Below are positions 44,844-56,310 of a stretch of DNA of 64,000 bases, piece by piece; positions within the stretch are counted from its first letter, which is position 1; each line of letters starts with the position of its first letter. Location of the stretch: positions 1-64,000 of the forward strand of contig KN880534.1 of assembly GCA_000934385.1 (NCBI GenBank), in the 5' to 3' direction. Origin of the DNA: Cylindrobasidium torrendii FP15055 ss-10 (Eukaryota > Basidiomycota > Agaricomycetes > Agaricales > Physalacriaceae). Position numbers and translations under genes: made by a program. The notes beneath the pieces are model-generated. The model saw only the letters and a list, made by a program, of their open reading frames with translations, was not told the DNA's origin and ran no database searches.

Positions 44844-46268
44844 ATGGCGGGCTTGTCTACGACGTCCGCCAGATTGGCGCGCTCTACGTGCCGCATTGGA
44901 ACTGTGAGATACTGATGGACCAGGAAATGCTAGTTATTGATGGAAATATAGCGCCAATACCATGATTTACACAAACTCCCCGGTGACCGCTCCGTTCTTG
45001 CGTCGGGCCCGCCAGGCTACAGCGCCGTTTCTGGACACGTTGTCACCGTCTTTGGAGCCACTGGATTCCTTGGACGATACCTCATCTCGAAGCTTGGTGT
45101 GTGGCAGCCGGACTACTTTGGAATATTTGTGTTGACGAGGTATCGGGTTGGCAGCGCGCACTGGCACCCAAGTTATTGTGCCATACCGTGATGAAGATTC
45201 GAAGCGTCATTTGAAGCTGATGGGCGACCTTGGCCAAATTGTACCAATGGTGTGTGGGGTCGGACTTGGCCAATAGCGAGCCTGGGTTTACTGAGGCCTG
45301 GTGTATAGGAATGGGACATTCGCCGCGAAGACCAAATTGCAGAATGTTTGAGGCACTCAGATATTGTGTACAACTTGACTGGACGCGATTTCGAGACCAA
45401 GTACGTTCGACATACAGTGCTGCTGGGTTGGGCTTTGAGCTGATCGGCGCTAGAAACTTCACCTACGACTCGCTTCTCGTTGACGGCGCCGCGCGCATTG
45501 CGAGGATTGCCCGGGAAGAGGGTGTACCGCGCTTTGTCCATATGTCCCACCTCAACGCATCCGCAACGTCCACATCCAAGTTTTATCAGGCCAAGGCAGC
45601 GGGCGAAGAGGCCGTCAAGGCAGCGTATGACGGTCCGACCATCGTCCGCCCCGCGGGCATGTACGGCTATGAGGACAAGCTTCTAAACAACGTCGCATGT
45701 ATGTCTCCTTTCTCTCATCTTACACCTACGATATTGACGCGACACTCAGTATGGCCAATCTGGTGGAAGCTGAACCAGGCAAGCACCAACATTCGCCCCG
45801 TCCACGTGAGTAAAGTAGCCCAACGCTAGACGCATGCTCCTAATATGCAGCTAGGTTATGGACGTTGCCCAAGTGCTCGCTACCCTCCAGAATGTCCCCA
45901 AGTTCGAGGGCACCCTCAACCTCCCTGGAGCATCCACGTTCACTTATCAATACCTCCTTGACCTGGCCGACACTATCATCATTCGCGACCCGTCGAAAGC
46001 TCCTCATGTCCCCAAGATTTTGGCACAGGTCGTTTGTAACGTCTTGGACAAAGCGCTTTGGTGGCCATTCATGAGTAAGGACGAGATTGAGCGCAAGTTC
46101 ATCGACGATTCGGATGTCGCAGGCGACTGGGAGCTCACAGGTGTTACACCTACCGAGATTGAACAGCATGCACTGCTATATATGCGGAGATACCGTAGCT
46201 ACGAGAACTTCGCACGCCCGCCTTCGTTCCCACCACGGCCCGCAACAGTTGGCGAGGCAGCTTTCTAG
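44844..46268 (+). CDS. NDUFA9-like 39-kDa subunit of mitochondrial complex I
   Basis: An accessory subunit of NADH:ubiquinone oxidoreductase with an atypical short-chain-dehydrogenase fold and bound NADPH. Exon 1 (ATG at 44844) gives MAGLSTTSARLARSTCRIGT, a clear mitochondrial presequence. A 48-nt intron then joins RQYHDLHKLPGDRSVLASG. The nucleotide-binding loop is VTVFGATGFLGRYLISKL. Later blocks are TQVIVPYRDEDSKRHLK, DIVYNLTGRDFETKNFTYD, FVHMSHLNASATSTSKFYQAKAAGE as several short motifs, TIVRPAGMYGYEDKLLN, and RPVHV + MDVAQVL. The C-terminal TGVTPTEIEQHALLYMRRYR region is typical. About seven exons, roughly 370 aa, stop at 46266. Confidence 0.94.
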
Positions 46269-46481
46269 ACGTAGATAGAGAGAATTGCAATTTCTTGTTC
46301 ATTTTCTGTTTCGGCTGTTTGCTCAGGATTATCAATGAGGGAGGGGGTACTTGACTCGCGGACACGTCTACTACACATCGAGTGGCCCGCTGTGCAGTCG
46401 CGAATACCAGAATTCCAGAGCATGTGCATGATTATAAGACGCGTATATAAAGTGAGCGGTGTGAGATATACAATAGCGTAA

Positions 46482-46957
46482 TTAGAAGCCTGGAGGTACG
46501 AGTTGCCCTGGCTGACCCGGTGCGAGCATCTTGGGGCGTGTCGTCAGGAAATGGCACATAACGACAATAAAGAACGCACCTGGTTTGCACCATTTTGCTG
46601 CTCAAGCATCTCCTTCTCTGTTTGGGTGACCTTGGCCTCGTCTTCGAGCGCAAGGGCGAGCGGGAGAGCAACGAGGAGGGCGGAGGTGGTTATGACCCAG
46701 ACGAAGTTGCCAAACACCTTGCCGGCCCTTTTCGTGAGCGAGGCTGTCTTGGAGACGCGGGACGCAATGGTATGGCGGGTGGTGGGTGGAACAATGTCGA
46801 CGAGTGCCGCGAGGCGCTCAACAAGAGTCTCGTCCGCAGATGCGTCGGACTCGACGGAGGAGAGAGAGTCGGTAGAGGCGGATGCGGAGGAAGCTCCGGA
46901 GGAGTAGGGAGAGTTGTTCCCGTCCTCTTTCTCGTCGATGATTTCTACCTTGACCAT
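46482..46957 (-). CDS. TOM22: Mitochondrial import receptor subunit TOM22
   Basis: The central receptor of the outer-membrane TOM translocase. It is 142-143 aa in two exons: 46957 to about 46582, then a 46-nt intron, then the codons for MLAPGQPGQLVPPGF and the stop at 46482. The layout is diagnostic: MVKVEIIDEKED, an acidic/Ser-rich cytosolic presequence-binding domain, LAALVDIVPPTTRHTIASRV, KAGKVFGN-like amphipathic sequence, the transmembrane segment VWVITTSALLVALPLALAL, then a short intermembrane-space tail EDEAKVTQTEKEMLEQQ. Neighbouring genes NDUFA9 and uS12m are also mitochondrial. Confidence 0.94.
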
Positions 46958-47399
46958 GGTGGACTCTGACGAAAATTGGAGACGAACGCGCCGCTTTTGG
47001 AACGGGAGGATTACGTTAGCATGTATGACGAGTGTGGCGAGTAAATATAAAACATTGGATTAAATCTACGCTCAGAATTTTGCTGGAAAGCAGTATGCTC
47101 TCTTACTGATTCTCTGTATTTTTCCTGTGCTCTGTGAATATCCACATAAATAATGAGTTTGCAGTGTCTGCACGCGTGGCTTCGGGTCCGAAAGTGCGTC
47201 CCTGAGAACATGATCGTGCACGATCGCACACTTGACTTTGTGCGGCCACCAAGCCTCAGAAATCTTTCCTTCTTACCGCGACTGATGAACGGCGCCCAAG
47301 GATCCTTCAATCACGGTATTGATACTGTCTCGCCCGTTTGGCCAAATTACCTACTGTCCAGCAGGTTCGGTTCTTGCTACACCCTCCCTTCAGGCCCAC
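46958..47399. other. Divergent promoter region of TOM22 and the Zn2Cys6 gene
   Basis: About 440 bp between the two ATGs. The frame of the Zn2Cys6 gene is open upstream to an ATG at 47319, so part of this may be coding. No clear core motif was identified. Confidence 0.4.
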
Positions 47400-49854
47400 A
47401 TGCACGAGTTGGCGAAATCGCTCCCACCGCCCCGCAAGCAAAACACCGCTTGCGATGCCTGCAGAAGCCGCAAAGTGAAATGTCATAGGATAGACGCCAA
47501 CTCTCCAGTACGTGTACTGGCCTAGAATCCATCCAGCTCGCATTCACATTCCGTTCCCTCTAGTGTCAGGTAAACATCACTGCCCCCCTCTACCTCCATA
47601 TTCCGATTCTCTTCCATAGCATTGTATCTCCAAGAACTATCCATGCACGTCCGTCGATATCACGCAGCCTTCTTCGTACTTCCCTGATTCCTAGCAGAAA
47701 CCACATCCAACAAGCCACTTCGGACAAGAAGCGCGGAGGAGTGCCCAGCCGTCGGAAAACCTCCCTTCCCCCGCAAACCATAGAAAACATGTGCGCTTTC
47801 CCCACATCATACTTGATTCCAAACATATCATGTCCCCAAGGCCACCTAACTTCAACACTTCTCAACAACCACAATATGACCTCACTGGAAACTCCCTTAC
47901 TACCGAACAACCTATGGGGATGCTTGACCCTGGAACGGGAAACCAAGCTTCTTCCTCGGTCGTACCGACCATGTTCCGCTCGTCCTTTCCCCTGCCTGTG
48001 GGAATACACTCCAGCACAATGGACGTTATTGCCTACCTCTTCTCGCCGCCAGAGTAGGCTTTCACGCTCCTTAATTCGATACCGCAATCTCATCCAAAAA
48101 GTGATCCAGCTGGAATGGGTTATTCTCAAACCACACACATAGGACTGGCATATGGTGCATGGGGAGGTCAAGCGCCTAGGCTCGCTGATGATTCATTCAG
48201 AATAGAGTGCGTTATGATTCTCTTCCCGATTAACTCATGCACTGACATTTTTCAGATTCACGTTGGACCTCGTAGAGGTGTTCTTCCAAATAGTCCATAG
48301 CCGGCTCCCGCTCCTCAATCCTGACCAGTTCCGGGCTGAGCTGCAGCTCCCGTCGGGGTCATCTCCTCGAGGCCGTGTTCACAAACTATTACATCCAGCG
48401 TTGACAGCGACTGTCCTCGCATGGGGTGCCAAATTTTCGGAGCACCCACTCCTTGTGGCAGACAGGACAAAGAACGGTGGACAAAGCTTATTAGCGAAGA
48501 CATTGATCGACCGTACGAGGGAGCTCGCCGAATCTCTGAGGGTTCACAGGATAGCGACGGACGAACATATTATCATTAACTTGCTGATAGAGCCCCTGCA
48601 AAGTCGTGAGTGCCTTGGTCGGACTGCGTGGAACGCTCGCTCATGCATTTGTGCGCAGAAACACCGGAGGATCGTACAGGTATTTTCCCTTTCCACTGAA
48701 GCGCGCGGCTATCACTGAATTGTGGGCACCCCAGGCTACTTCGGTTTCTGGTTGGCGAGTGCCACTCGCCACCTGTTGGATCTCGGAGTCAATCACAAGT
48801 CGGCACTTTCCTCATCTGGGCGTGAACCAGAGGAACTTGGTTCGATAATTTTTGCTTGGTGGATGGCGGTTATATCCGATGCGTACGCGTCCATGTATTA
48901 CCGACGCAAACCCGTGCTCGACGACGACGATTATGATATCGATTTTTACGTGGCAGAAAGTGTCGGGGACCAGGCAACACCGTCTGCTCGTGCACATTCG
49001 GCGGTGAGAATTATTCATTGGGAGCCGAGCGAAAGGATCTGATTGGTCTCAATAGTTCCACTCATACTACACGGCGGCGCATGCGCTCGCGCGAACGGCC
49101 AGGCAAATGTCGCGAGTACTTTGGAAGCCAGTAACAGAGCAGGATGGTGTTCCGTTTGAGTCTTTGGTCATCATGGTCAGGGACCTCCTGGTTTGGAGGG
49201 ACACACATCTCCCCGCGGTCGGTGTTTCGAATAACAAAGACGGGCAAACATGGGATTTCGTGACGGTGCGTTTTCTGTCGTGGCTTCTTACTGCTTGTGC
49301 TTGACATCCCAGTAGGCCGTTTCGTCGTGTGCGAGTGATGCACAATACCATGTACTTTGGATCATCTTGTTCAATGCCCTAGACGAATTCGGCGTACGCG
49401 AGTTGATCGCTCTAGATCGAGGAATTCCGTCCGCCATGCCGCTCGACTACGCAGAAATCAGCGGAGTCATGCGGAGAGTTGCTTCGGAGGCGTTGGATGC
49501 TGCCCAGCGAATTGCTGCTCTGGTATGTGTACTTGGCTATTACTTTTGACCAATAAGTCTTATGTTCTCTAGACGTCCGTGCTATCATCGAATCAGTATC
49601 TACGTCTTGACCCAGCGGTCATGCACGTGAGTTGTATTCGCGCAGGAATGTTGCTTGCGCGTTTCCAGCGTGAGGAAGTGCACAGTTGCATACAAGGCCT
49701 TCGGCAGTATGCGGCGTCCTATGAAGAGGCGGGGGCACATGCGGACGAGATTGCGCGAATGTATGAAATGTCGGAGGTCGAGTTCAATCATATGGCTGAC
49801 CTCCTTCCGGATGGCATTCTCGAGGGTATGGTGGTAGACGAGGAGTCGATGTAA
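47400..49854 (+). CDS. Zn2Cys6 fungal transcription factor
   Basis: A binuclear zinc-cluster regulator. The zinc cluster is spread over four exons: CDACRSRKVKC (C-x2-C-x6-C), eight residues, a 6-nt exon encoding Cys-Gln, HCISKNYPC, then TNHIQQATSDKKRGG. This gives C-x2-C-x6-C-x8-C-x2-C-x6-C, exactly the family spacing. A Ser/Pro/Met linker follows. The fungal-specific TF domain (MHR) runs from about 48180 (FTLDLVEVFFQIVHSRLPLL, DPDQF-like) through FAWWMAVISDAYASMYYRRKP to the C-terminal helices near 49850. About twelve exons, 600-650 aa. Start ATG at 47400 (MHELAKSLPPPRK); an in-frame ATG at 47319 is an alternative. Target genes unknown. Confidence 0.85.
47564..47569 (+). other. 6-nt microexon (TGTCAG) in the Zn2Cys6 gene
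   Basis: The bases TGTCAG are flanked by CCTCTAG (acceptor) and GTAAAC (donor). They join phase 0 between the exon ending AACTCTCCA|GTACGT and the exon starting CATTGTATCTCC. It encodes Cys-Gln, and the Cys is the fourth ligand of the six-cysteine cluster. Without it the cluster spacing breaks. Confidence 0.7.
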
Positions 49855-50193
49855 TGGACACTGTAGGGACGGCTGTCGAAATACCCCGGACTGAAGAACA
49901 GTTTGGCTGTGATGGTTTTGTTTATCACACACTGCCATACATACTATGTTGAATACAATGTAATTTATTAGGCGCGGGACTGTACACAATGGACATTTTG
50001 AAGTTGCTCAATTCTAACGCAGTGTGAAATGGAAAGGCAATGCATGCGTTGAGAGGTCCGACTCCGAGAACGACCAAGTGCGGCGGTCCAGGACGAAAAA
50101 TGAGAAGTTCCCTAGTATATTACGCGTAAATTACAATAAAAAAGCTCGATAGCAATGATATAGAGTAGGCCGCTCTTGATCTATCCTCCAAGT
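49855..50193. other. Intergenic between convergent genes
   Basis: About 340 bp, AT-rich near 50100-50160, consistent with overlapping 3' UTRs. No gene. Confidence 0.55.
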
Positions 50194-52785
50194 CTAGCGT
50201 TTCTGCCCTCGTTCGCTCGGCAGAGGTGCAGCAGCTTCCCGTCGCTGTTTGGGCCGAGCCTCAGATGGATCCCACATTGCCGCGGTATCCTTCGTCTTTG
50301 CGACGCCTGGCTTTGCAGTCAGAGCCGATTGCGCGCGCTGCGCCTTGGCCAACTGCTCCTTCTTCCTCAACGCATCCTCTGGATCATACTTTTCACCAAT
50401 CACAAACTTGGGCAGACCATCCTCTGCCTCTTTCCTCCGTTGGGTCTCATGTCTTCCATCCCTCGCTGCCTGCCTGAGCGCAATGATACCGGCGTCCGGT
50501 TCAGTGAACTGTTGCAGGAACCACTCCATGTCGGCGATGGGTTCGCCCTTCTTCTTCTGGCCGTCAAAGTTGAGACCATTCCAGAAGTCCAGTACAGTCT
50601 CGCGCTTGTAGCCGTCCGGCAAGCTGAAGGCCCGCAATCCGCGCTCGTATGCCGCGTCGCGCGACCTGCGCATTGCGGAGGTATCATCTTGAGGAATGTC
50701 TGCGATGTTGTACTTGATTTCCCCTGGGAATACACGGTGAGATATCTTCGACATGGGTTAAGAAAATGTGCGGACGAACAAAGTGTGGTATTGGATGCCT
50801 TATCCATGGCAACTCTTGGGCCCACCGGCTTCTGGTCAAGGAAGTGGTCGGCTGTTACGACCAACTGCCGCATTGGCCTTGGGTTGTCCTCAGACTCATT
50901 GGGCCATTCTGCAGGCTCAATCCAGACGTTCAACTGGGGGTTATGTTCCGCCGTCTCAAATGTGGCCTTCACGCTCTGGAAGAGTATCAGTACAAGAACG
51001 GCGATAGAGAAGACATAAGCTGACTTCGCCAGGGAACGCATCTGTGATTCTTGTCGACAAGTCCTCCAGCAGCTTGACACACTGCTTGAAAACCCTATCA
51101 CCCTTGCCTTCGCCTGGGCCCATCAAGCACTCGTCCATCTCAGCGAGTGAGATATACTGGAAGCCAAATATCTCCTCGGTGTTGTGATATGCCAGGAAGA
51201 TACCGTCCATATTGCCGATACGCACTTGGAACTGGTACTTAAGGAATGCAGCGCGTACAAGATCGTAGTATTCGCGCTCAAAGCTATGATCTGTGCCATA
51301 CATGTTCTTGATGAGGTAGCCAGAGTTGGTTTCGAAGTTAAGGATGTCCATCCGGATGGAGACTGAAGCCCTTGTCTTGAGGTCGAAAACGCCTGTGCCA
51401 GGTAGTCTATGGTCTTGACAATCCAATTGCGAGCGCATAACGAATTTTTCTGACTGGAAGGTGATACTTAGTACGTTTGAATTGCAATCGTGTGCGAGCC
51501 ACCTACTTCCGAAAAGCGGAATGCGTCCCTACGCTCATCCTTGTTTTTGGGAGAGGGCGTTCCAGATCTCAAATACTCTCGCGAAAATTCGGAAAGTTCA
51601 GTGGTAAGGAAAGCCTCAAGAAGATGTCCCTGCAAGCAATAGTCAGTATTTCGGGCCTCTGACGGTAAATTCAAAACCACGGACCATCCAGGTGAGCAAG
51701 TTTTTGTCTACTCCAAACTTATTGTCTTGATCGATAGCATATCGCCCGTCATTATAATGGTAAACCGCTGTGTGAGCCATTCGCTGGGCAGGAGTAAAGT
51801 AGGGGCTCTACGTCGAGGTCAGTGAAAGTAGCAATAAACATGTAAGGACACACGTTTTGACTGAAATTTGGTGTAAATCCACTGAGGTTGACAGTACGGT
51901 TGCCCGATATCAAGAAGTAGATGTGCGATAGCATGCCGGACAAGGAGGATGTTGACCCCGCAAATGGTTTATCCCGGGCGCGTGCGAGTTCCCATAGTTC
52001 CTGGTCTCGAGAGCTACTCGTAAACGGAGGTAGACGTTCGAAGGCAAAGTCGGCCAGTTTGGGTATGTTCTGTACACCAGGAGGAAAGTTGAAGACGCCG
52101 GAGCGCGGGTCACGCATCCACGTTATGCCAGGGCTACGGCGTAATGAGAAAGACTGCAGGGGAAGGATACGGGGATGCTCACTTGAAGAGGACGCGGTCC
52201 AATCCGTGCGCAAGCTGGGCGACTGGCCGTTGCGGGACCAACGGCTCAACCTCTAGAAGGGTACGTTAGTTTAGTGTGTACGCAGATCACTGTTGCGCAC
52301 CTTTGAGCGTCGGTTCCGAACTGTTTGCAGCGTATTGAGCACTCTGAACGTGCCCGGCCGACTCCCATGCGAGCATTTGGTCTACTATCGGAGGACGTGA
52401 CGACGGAGGCCGCTTCTTTCCCTTGGCTTGTTTGACAGGTGTGGGCTCTGGCCTTCTCGATTCCTGTTTGCCGAACTGACTCCTAAGGACTGTAAAAGTC
52501 AGCAAATAGTGCCCTAAGGCTATTAAGCTTCAAGAGAGACTGACTTGACGGATCAGGTGTCTTCTGGGATTCCAGTCTGCGTCTTGCCAGCGAGATAGTA
52601 CGCATAGCGTCGTTCAACCGGGTATTCAGAACGTCATAATGCTTGGCCGAGGCTTCCTTCGTGGCCGGCGTGGCGCGCACATTCTTTCCCTTCTTGAATT
52701 TGGTCGAGGACCGAGATGGCGCGGTTGCGAAGTGTCGTGAAGCCTTGGCTGCAATGCAGGAGGAAGAGGCTCGCGCAAGCCTCAT
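50194..52785 (-). CDS. PET127: Mitochondrial RNA-processing protein PET127
   Basis: A mitochondrial inner-membrane-associated protein that in yeast links RNA polymerase to the degradosome and controls 5' processing and stability of mitochondrial RNAs. Exon 1 (ATG at 52783-52785) encodes MRLARASSSCIAAKASRHFA, a presequence. The conserved core reads GITWMRDPRSGVFNFPP, then FTSSSRDQELWELA, FAGSTSSLSGMLSHIYFLIS, YHYNDGRYAIDQDNKFGVD and FDLKTRASVSIRMDI, then YQFQVRIGNMDGIFLAYHN and EEIFGFQYISLAEMD. The exon at 50194-50754 is its C-terminus (ISHRVFPGEIKYNIAD, AAYERGLRAFSLP), joined from DHFLDQKP by an intron. About eight exons, roughly 780 aa. Confidence 0.88.
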
Positions 52786-53192
52786 GTATATAAGTTGTGG
52801 CCTCTGAGGCGGTTATGAGAATGGACAGTAAGAGTTGGCGGGGCACATACTTGGCTCTATGCCATGGGCATAGCCTAAGTCAAGACACGCGATCGGTCCG
52901 AGGATTTTTTGCATCACGTGCATGTGTTACGCTTCTTGAACTCAACTTCAAGTCATACGCAGCTAGTTTTATGGGAGCCTACATTGTTCATAAACTAGCA
53001 CAGAGACGGTATAATCGAGGAATGATGCATACGTAGTCAATTAAGTCCATCTTGGAAGTAGCGGGTCAAACAGGCTAAGTGAAAGGTATGCAGCATACAG
53101 TAACAAGCAGCACAGGCAAAACAAGTATAGCAACGATAAACATGCAAAGGAAGAAAAAACACTATACAGGAACACGAGCATTGCTTTCACTA
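52786..53192. other. Intergenic, PET127 promoter
   Basis: About 400 bp between two same-strand genes. It includes the PET127 5' flank and the 3' flank of the coiled-coil gene. Nothing else recognised. Confidence 0.5.
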
Positions 53193-54675
53193 CTAGTCAA
53201 TACGCAGTCTACGAACGGGTCGCTCCTCCCCTTCGTCAGGATCACGAAGACGCTTCTTCAATGCGGGAGAGAAATCACCTCTGACCACCTGCATTTGATC
53301 GTTGGTCTCCGTGGGCTGATAATTCTCGGGCAGCAAGAAATTGCCCATAACTTCCGTCTGCAGCTTCGCCAGCATCCCTGCGAGACGATTCTTTCGCTTG
53401 CCAATGACCTCACGGTGCTTTGAATGAGCAAGATCTATCCTCCGGACCTTTGTCTCCAATTGTTCTACATGACTTCTTCAGAGGTTGAACCCGTTTCAAA
53501 ATGAAACAGAACGCTCACCAAGCTTGACCGGATCTGGAGGGCTGTCCTCGCCATACTTCGCCTCGTATGCTGCTTTCTCATCGCGTAAATCGCATGCCTC
53601 CTGGTCGAGCCGCGACACGACTCCCTCCGTCGACTCTAGAAGTGCTTCGAGGCTCCGATATTCAATATCCTTCTGGGTAAGCTCCGCGCGCAGTTCATTG
53701 TACAACACATCGCGAAGGCTCAGCTTCGTCTTTGCATTATCAAGCTCTTCCTGTAGTCCGAGACTCTTCGCTTCCGCATCCGTGGCCCGTTTTTCGAGGT
53801 TCAAGATTGTCGCTTGGAGCGCGCTGCTATTTGCTGCATCAAGTTGATGAGGTTGAGGCAACGCATCGTTGCAGGCCTCTGCCTTCACGTCCAGCAGGCG
53901 TATCTGCAGATCACCTTCGAGGCTCGGGCCTTCGTCGTCGCATTCCAGTAGCTCTCCACGCAGGGGGACATTGCATTTGGGTACCGTCTCATCACTCCCA
54001 CGGGCAGAACGACCTTCGAACTTGGGGACTCCGTTGTTGCTGTTTCCGAGCGTCACGAGGGAAGTATGAGGCTGAGATACCACGGCTGGCTTTGGGCATG
54101 CAGTATGGGCATAATCCTGGAGACGACACTGAGACTTGCAGTCAAGGGTCAGAACATGACACACCTGCGCTACTGTGTTTTTGAATCTGAATTGAACCAT
54201 TCGCGTGCTAGTTACCGCTGTTGGATTGGACGGTGGTGCTGTTTGACGCGGCGGTTCATGGTCATCTATCTCAGCGTATATTCAAAATGAATGGGCAAAC
54301 AAACCTTGCGGAGAAGCATTGGTGATTACCACTTGAAGAGGAGGTTTATTACGCGTAACTGCCGTCTCTTGTGCAGCATATAAGCGCATGTATGCGCGAA
54401 AAGGGCATGTAGAACTTACCCTTCTGTGTGTGACCCAGTTCCTGTCTCTTACTGTGTCCTGAATGGCGCTTCGCATTGGCTCGCACATCTGAGCTGCCAT
54501 ATTTTCTAGCAGATGCGGTGACACGGCGGGAAAGATCCTGGGTCATATGCGGATGACCGACGCGTCGCTTTGGTGCAGGTACTTCATCGTAGATGTCAGG
54601 TTTAACATCCGCGACATGTATCAGCGTAATTGGAAATTGCCAGTCTCTCGGAAACTCACCTTGAGTTGGCGCCAT
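53193..54675 (-). CDS. Coiled-coil protein of unknown function
   Basis: About five exons, roughly 430 aa. Exon 1 (MAPTQGEFPRDWQF, ATG at 54675) is basic and ends near 54420 at a GTAAGT donor. The long exon (from about 54200) carries a Ser/Thr-rich linker. A predicted coiled coil follows, of about 120 residues (LQATILNLEKRATDAEAKS, LQEELDNAKTKL, YNELRAELTQKDIEYRSLE). The last exon continues the helix (VEQLETKVRRIDLAHSKHRE, KRKNRLAGMLAKLQTEV) and ends in the basic PVRRLRID. It could be a structural, septin/centrosome-like or DNA-associated protein. I recognise no named family. It is divergent from the DUF6818-type gene, with 258 bp between ATGs. Confidence 0.65.
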
Positions 54676-54933
54676 GGAAAGGGCGTTTGGTGGCTGGACG
54701 ACTAGTATCAAAGTGCTTGGATGTGCGGATTGAAGGCAGATTGAAGGCAGCGCATATAAACCAAAGGTGATCAATAAACACGGTCCGATATCCGCGCCGC
54801 AGACTCCCAAAAAGGAACCACATGCCAGATCACTGCCGAGCCCTGCCGAGATCGCGTCGCGGGCGTGACTAGGCTCTAGCCAAATTGAACTTATCCTTTC
54901 ACCTTCGCACTTGCTGGTCGGCCTTTTTTCCCT

Positions 54934-56097
54934 ATGAAATACAACGAAATGTCTCAACAGACAGAGAACAACACAAGTGCAAGCTCCGCCGGCGGAACGC
55001 AGGCGGGTTTTTCGACATTCACAGTTCCTTTGAGCCCAATGCCGGCGCGGCCGAAAGTGTACACGCACAGCGCGACTCCCAGCTATTCTAGCAGTGGCAT
55101 CGCACAGAGTGGCACTGCAGCATCCAAGGTGTGGACTGCTTGACTAATGCATACTGTAATACGGATCGACACGCAGCCGACAACCACTTCGTGCATAACA
55201 AATGCAGCGCCTCCTCAGAACCCGCCCTCTCTTCACGTGCGCTTCCCTCCTGCGGCTGATGCACCCGCTCGACATCGAAAAAACATTAGTGATATCGAGC
55301 TTGCCATCCTATTTGATATCCTGGTGGATGTCAAGCCCCATGGACCAAACATGTGGAAGGTGGTACATGAACGGTATAATGAGCGGGCTACAGAGTCAGG
55401 ATTTCCCAAGCGGGAGCTAAGTACATTTGCGGAGGAAGTTAAACAAGGTACTACTTCTTTCTCTATGTGCTAGGTGTTGCTGGATAATGTGCGTGTGTAG
55501 CTCGTGAAGGAGGCGGGTGGTAAGAAGCCAACGGGACAGAGCGAGAAGTCCCAGCAACTTTGTCGCGCATTTGAAATCGACAGGGACATTCGAGAGGAGA
55601 ATGAATCGTCAGTACTCGATGTCAACTCCGACTCTGATACCGACAATGATGATGAGGATGCTGGCGATTCCAACACCGATGGTCATCATTGCTCTTCCCA
55701 TACATCTTCCGCCGCCGCCGCCGCCGCTGTCGCCGCCACCTCAGGGTCGGGCACGGGTCGCTGGGTTGCTGAGAAGGCCTACAAAACGTCGGCATCACAG
55801 ACAGACACTTCTCGTGTCCGCAACAATACTAATACCATCCTCGAGGCCGTCACCAATCTCACTCGAGGTCTGCTGGCTTTAGAGGCATACGATGCTACCC
55901 TCTGCGCGCCGAAGACCGTCTTGACATGGCGTCGTCGTCGAGCTCTCGCACCGGAAACAGAGCTCCAGAGGTTCCCCGCGCTCTTCTATGCAGGCCTTCA
56001 CCGTTTTTGTCCAATGCCTGGACGAGGGTTGTCTGTTGGCCAAAGCTATAACCACCATGATCTACTTATTGCACATGGCAAGACCGACGAAACTTAA
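54934..56097 (+). CDS. SANT/Myb-like DUF6818-type protein
   Basis: Three exons with short introns at about 55129-55177 and 55447-55500. After a Ser/Thr-rich N-terminus (start MKYNEMSQQTEN), a Myb/SANT-like domain follows: ISDIELAILFDILVDVKPHG, NMWKVVHERYNERA, then RELSTFAEEVKQLVKEAGG, KKPTGQSEKSQQLCRAFEID. This pattern matches the SANT-like DUF6818 domain of Agaricomycete proteins, where KPTG and the R-A-x-x-I-x-R-x-I helix are typical. An acidic run (NSDSDTDNDDEDAGDSNTD) and a polyalanine stretch follow. The distal C-terminus has no domain and its end is less certain. A chromatin or DNA-binding role is inferred. Confidence 0.7.
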
Positions 56098-56310
56098 GCT
56101 TAAACCCTTAAAATGCACTGGTTTCATTCACGAGCTATTCCCAGTACTCACGAAACTGGACACCTCATACTCAGCGTATTGCTCTCATTGTCAAACGATG
56201 TTGAAAATTGCTGCGATGTTCATAGCAAGGGATCATCGCGCCTTCGCGCACCAGGAGTTATTTGAGCGTTTCTTCAAACTTCCCATGCATGTTATTCAAT
56301 AAAATTATGC

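Noticed and set aside
50194..50754. Treating the 186-codon minus-strand ORF as a separate gene
   Set aside because: Its sequence matches the PET127 C-terminal region and joins the upstream PET127 exon in frame through an intron.
50176..51018. 280-codon plus-strand ORF
   Set aside because: It lies antisense to PET127 exons, whose minus-strand product matches a known family.
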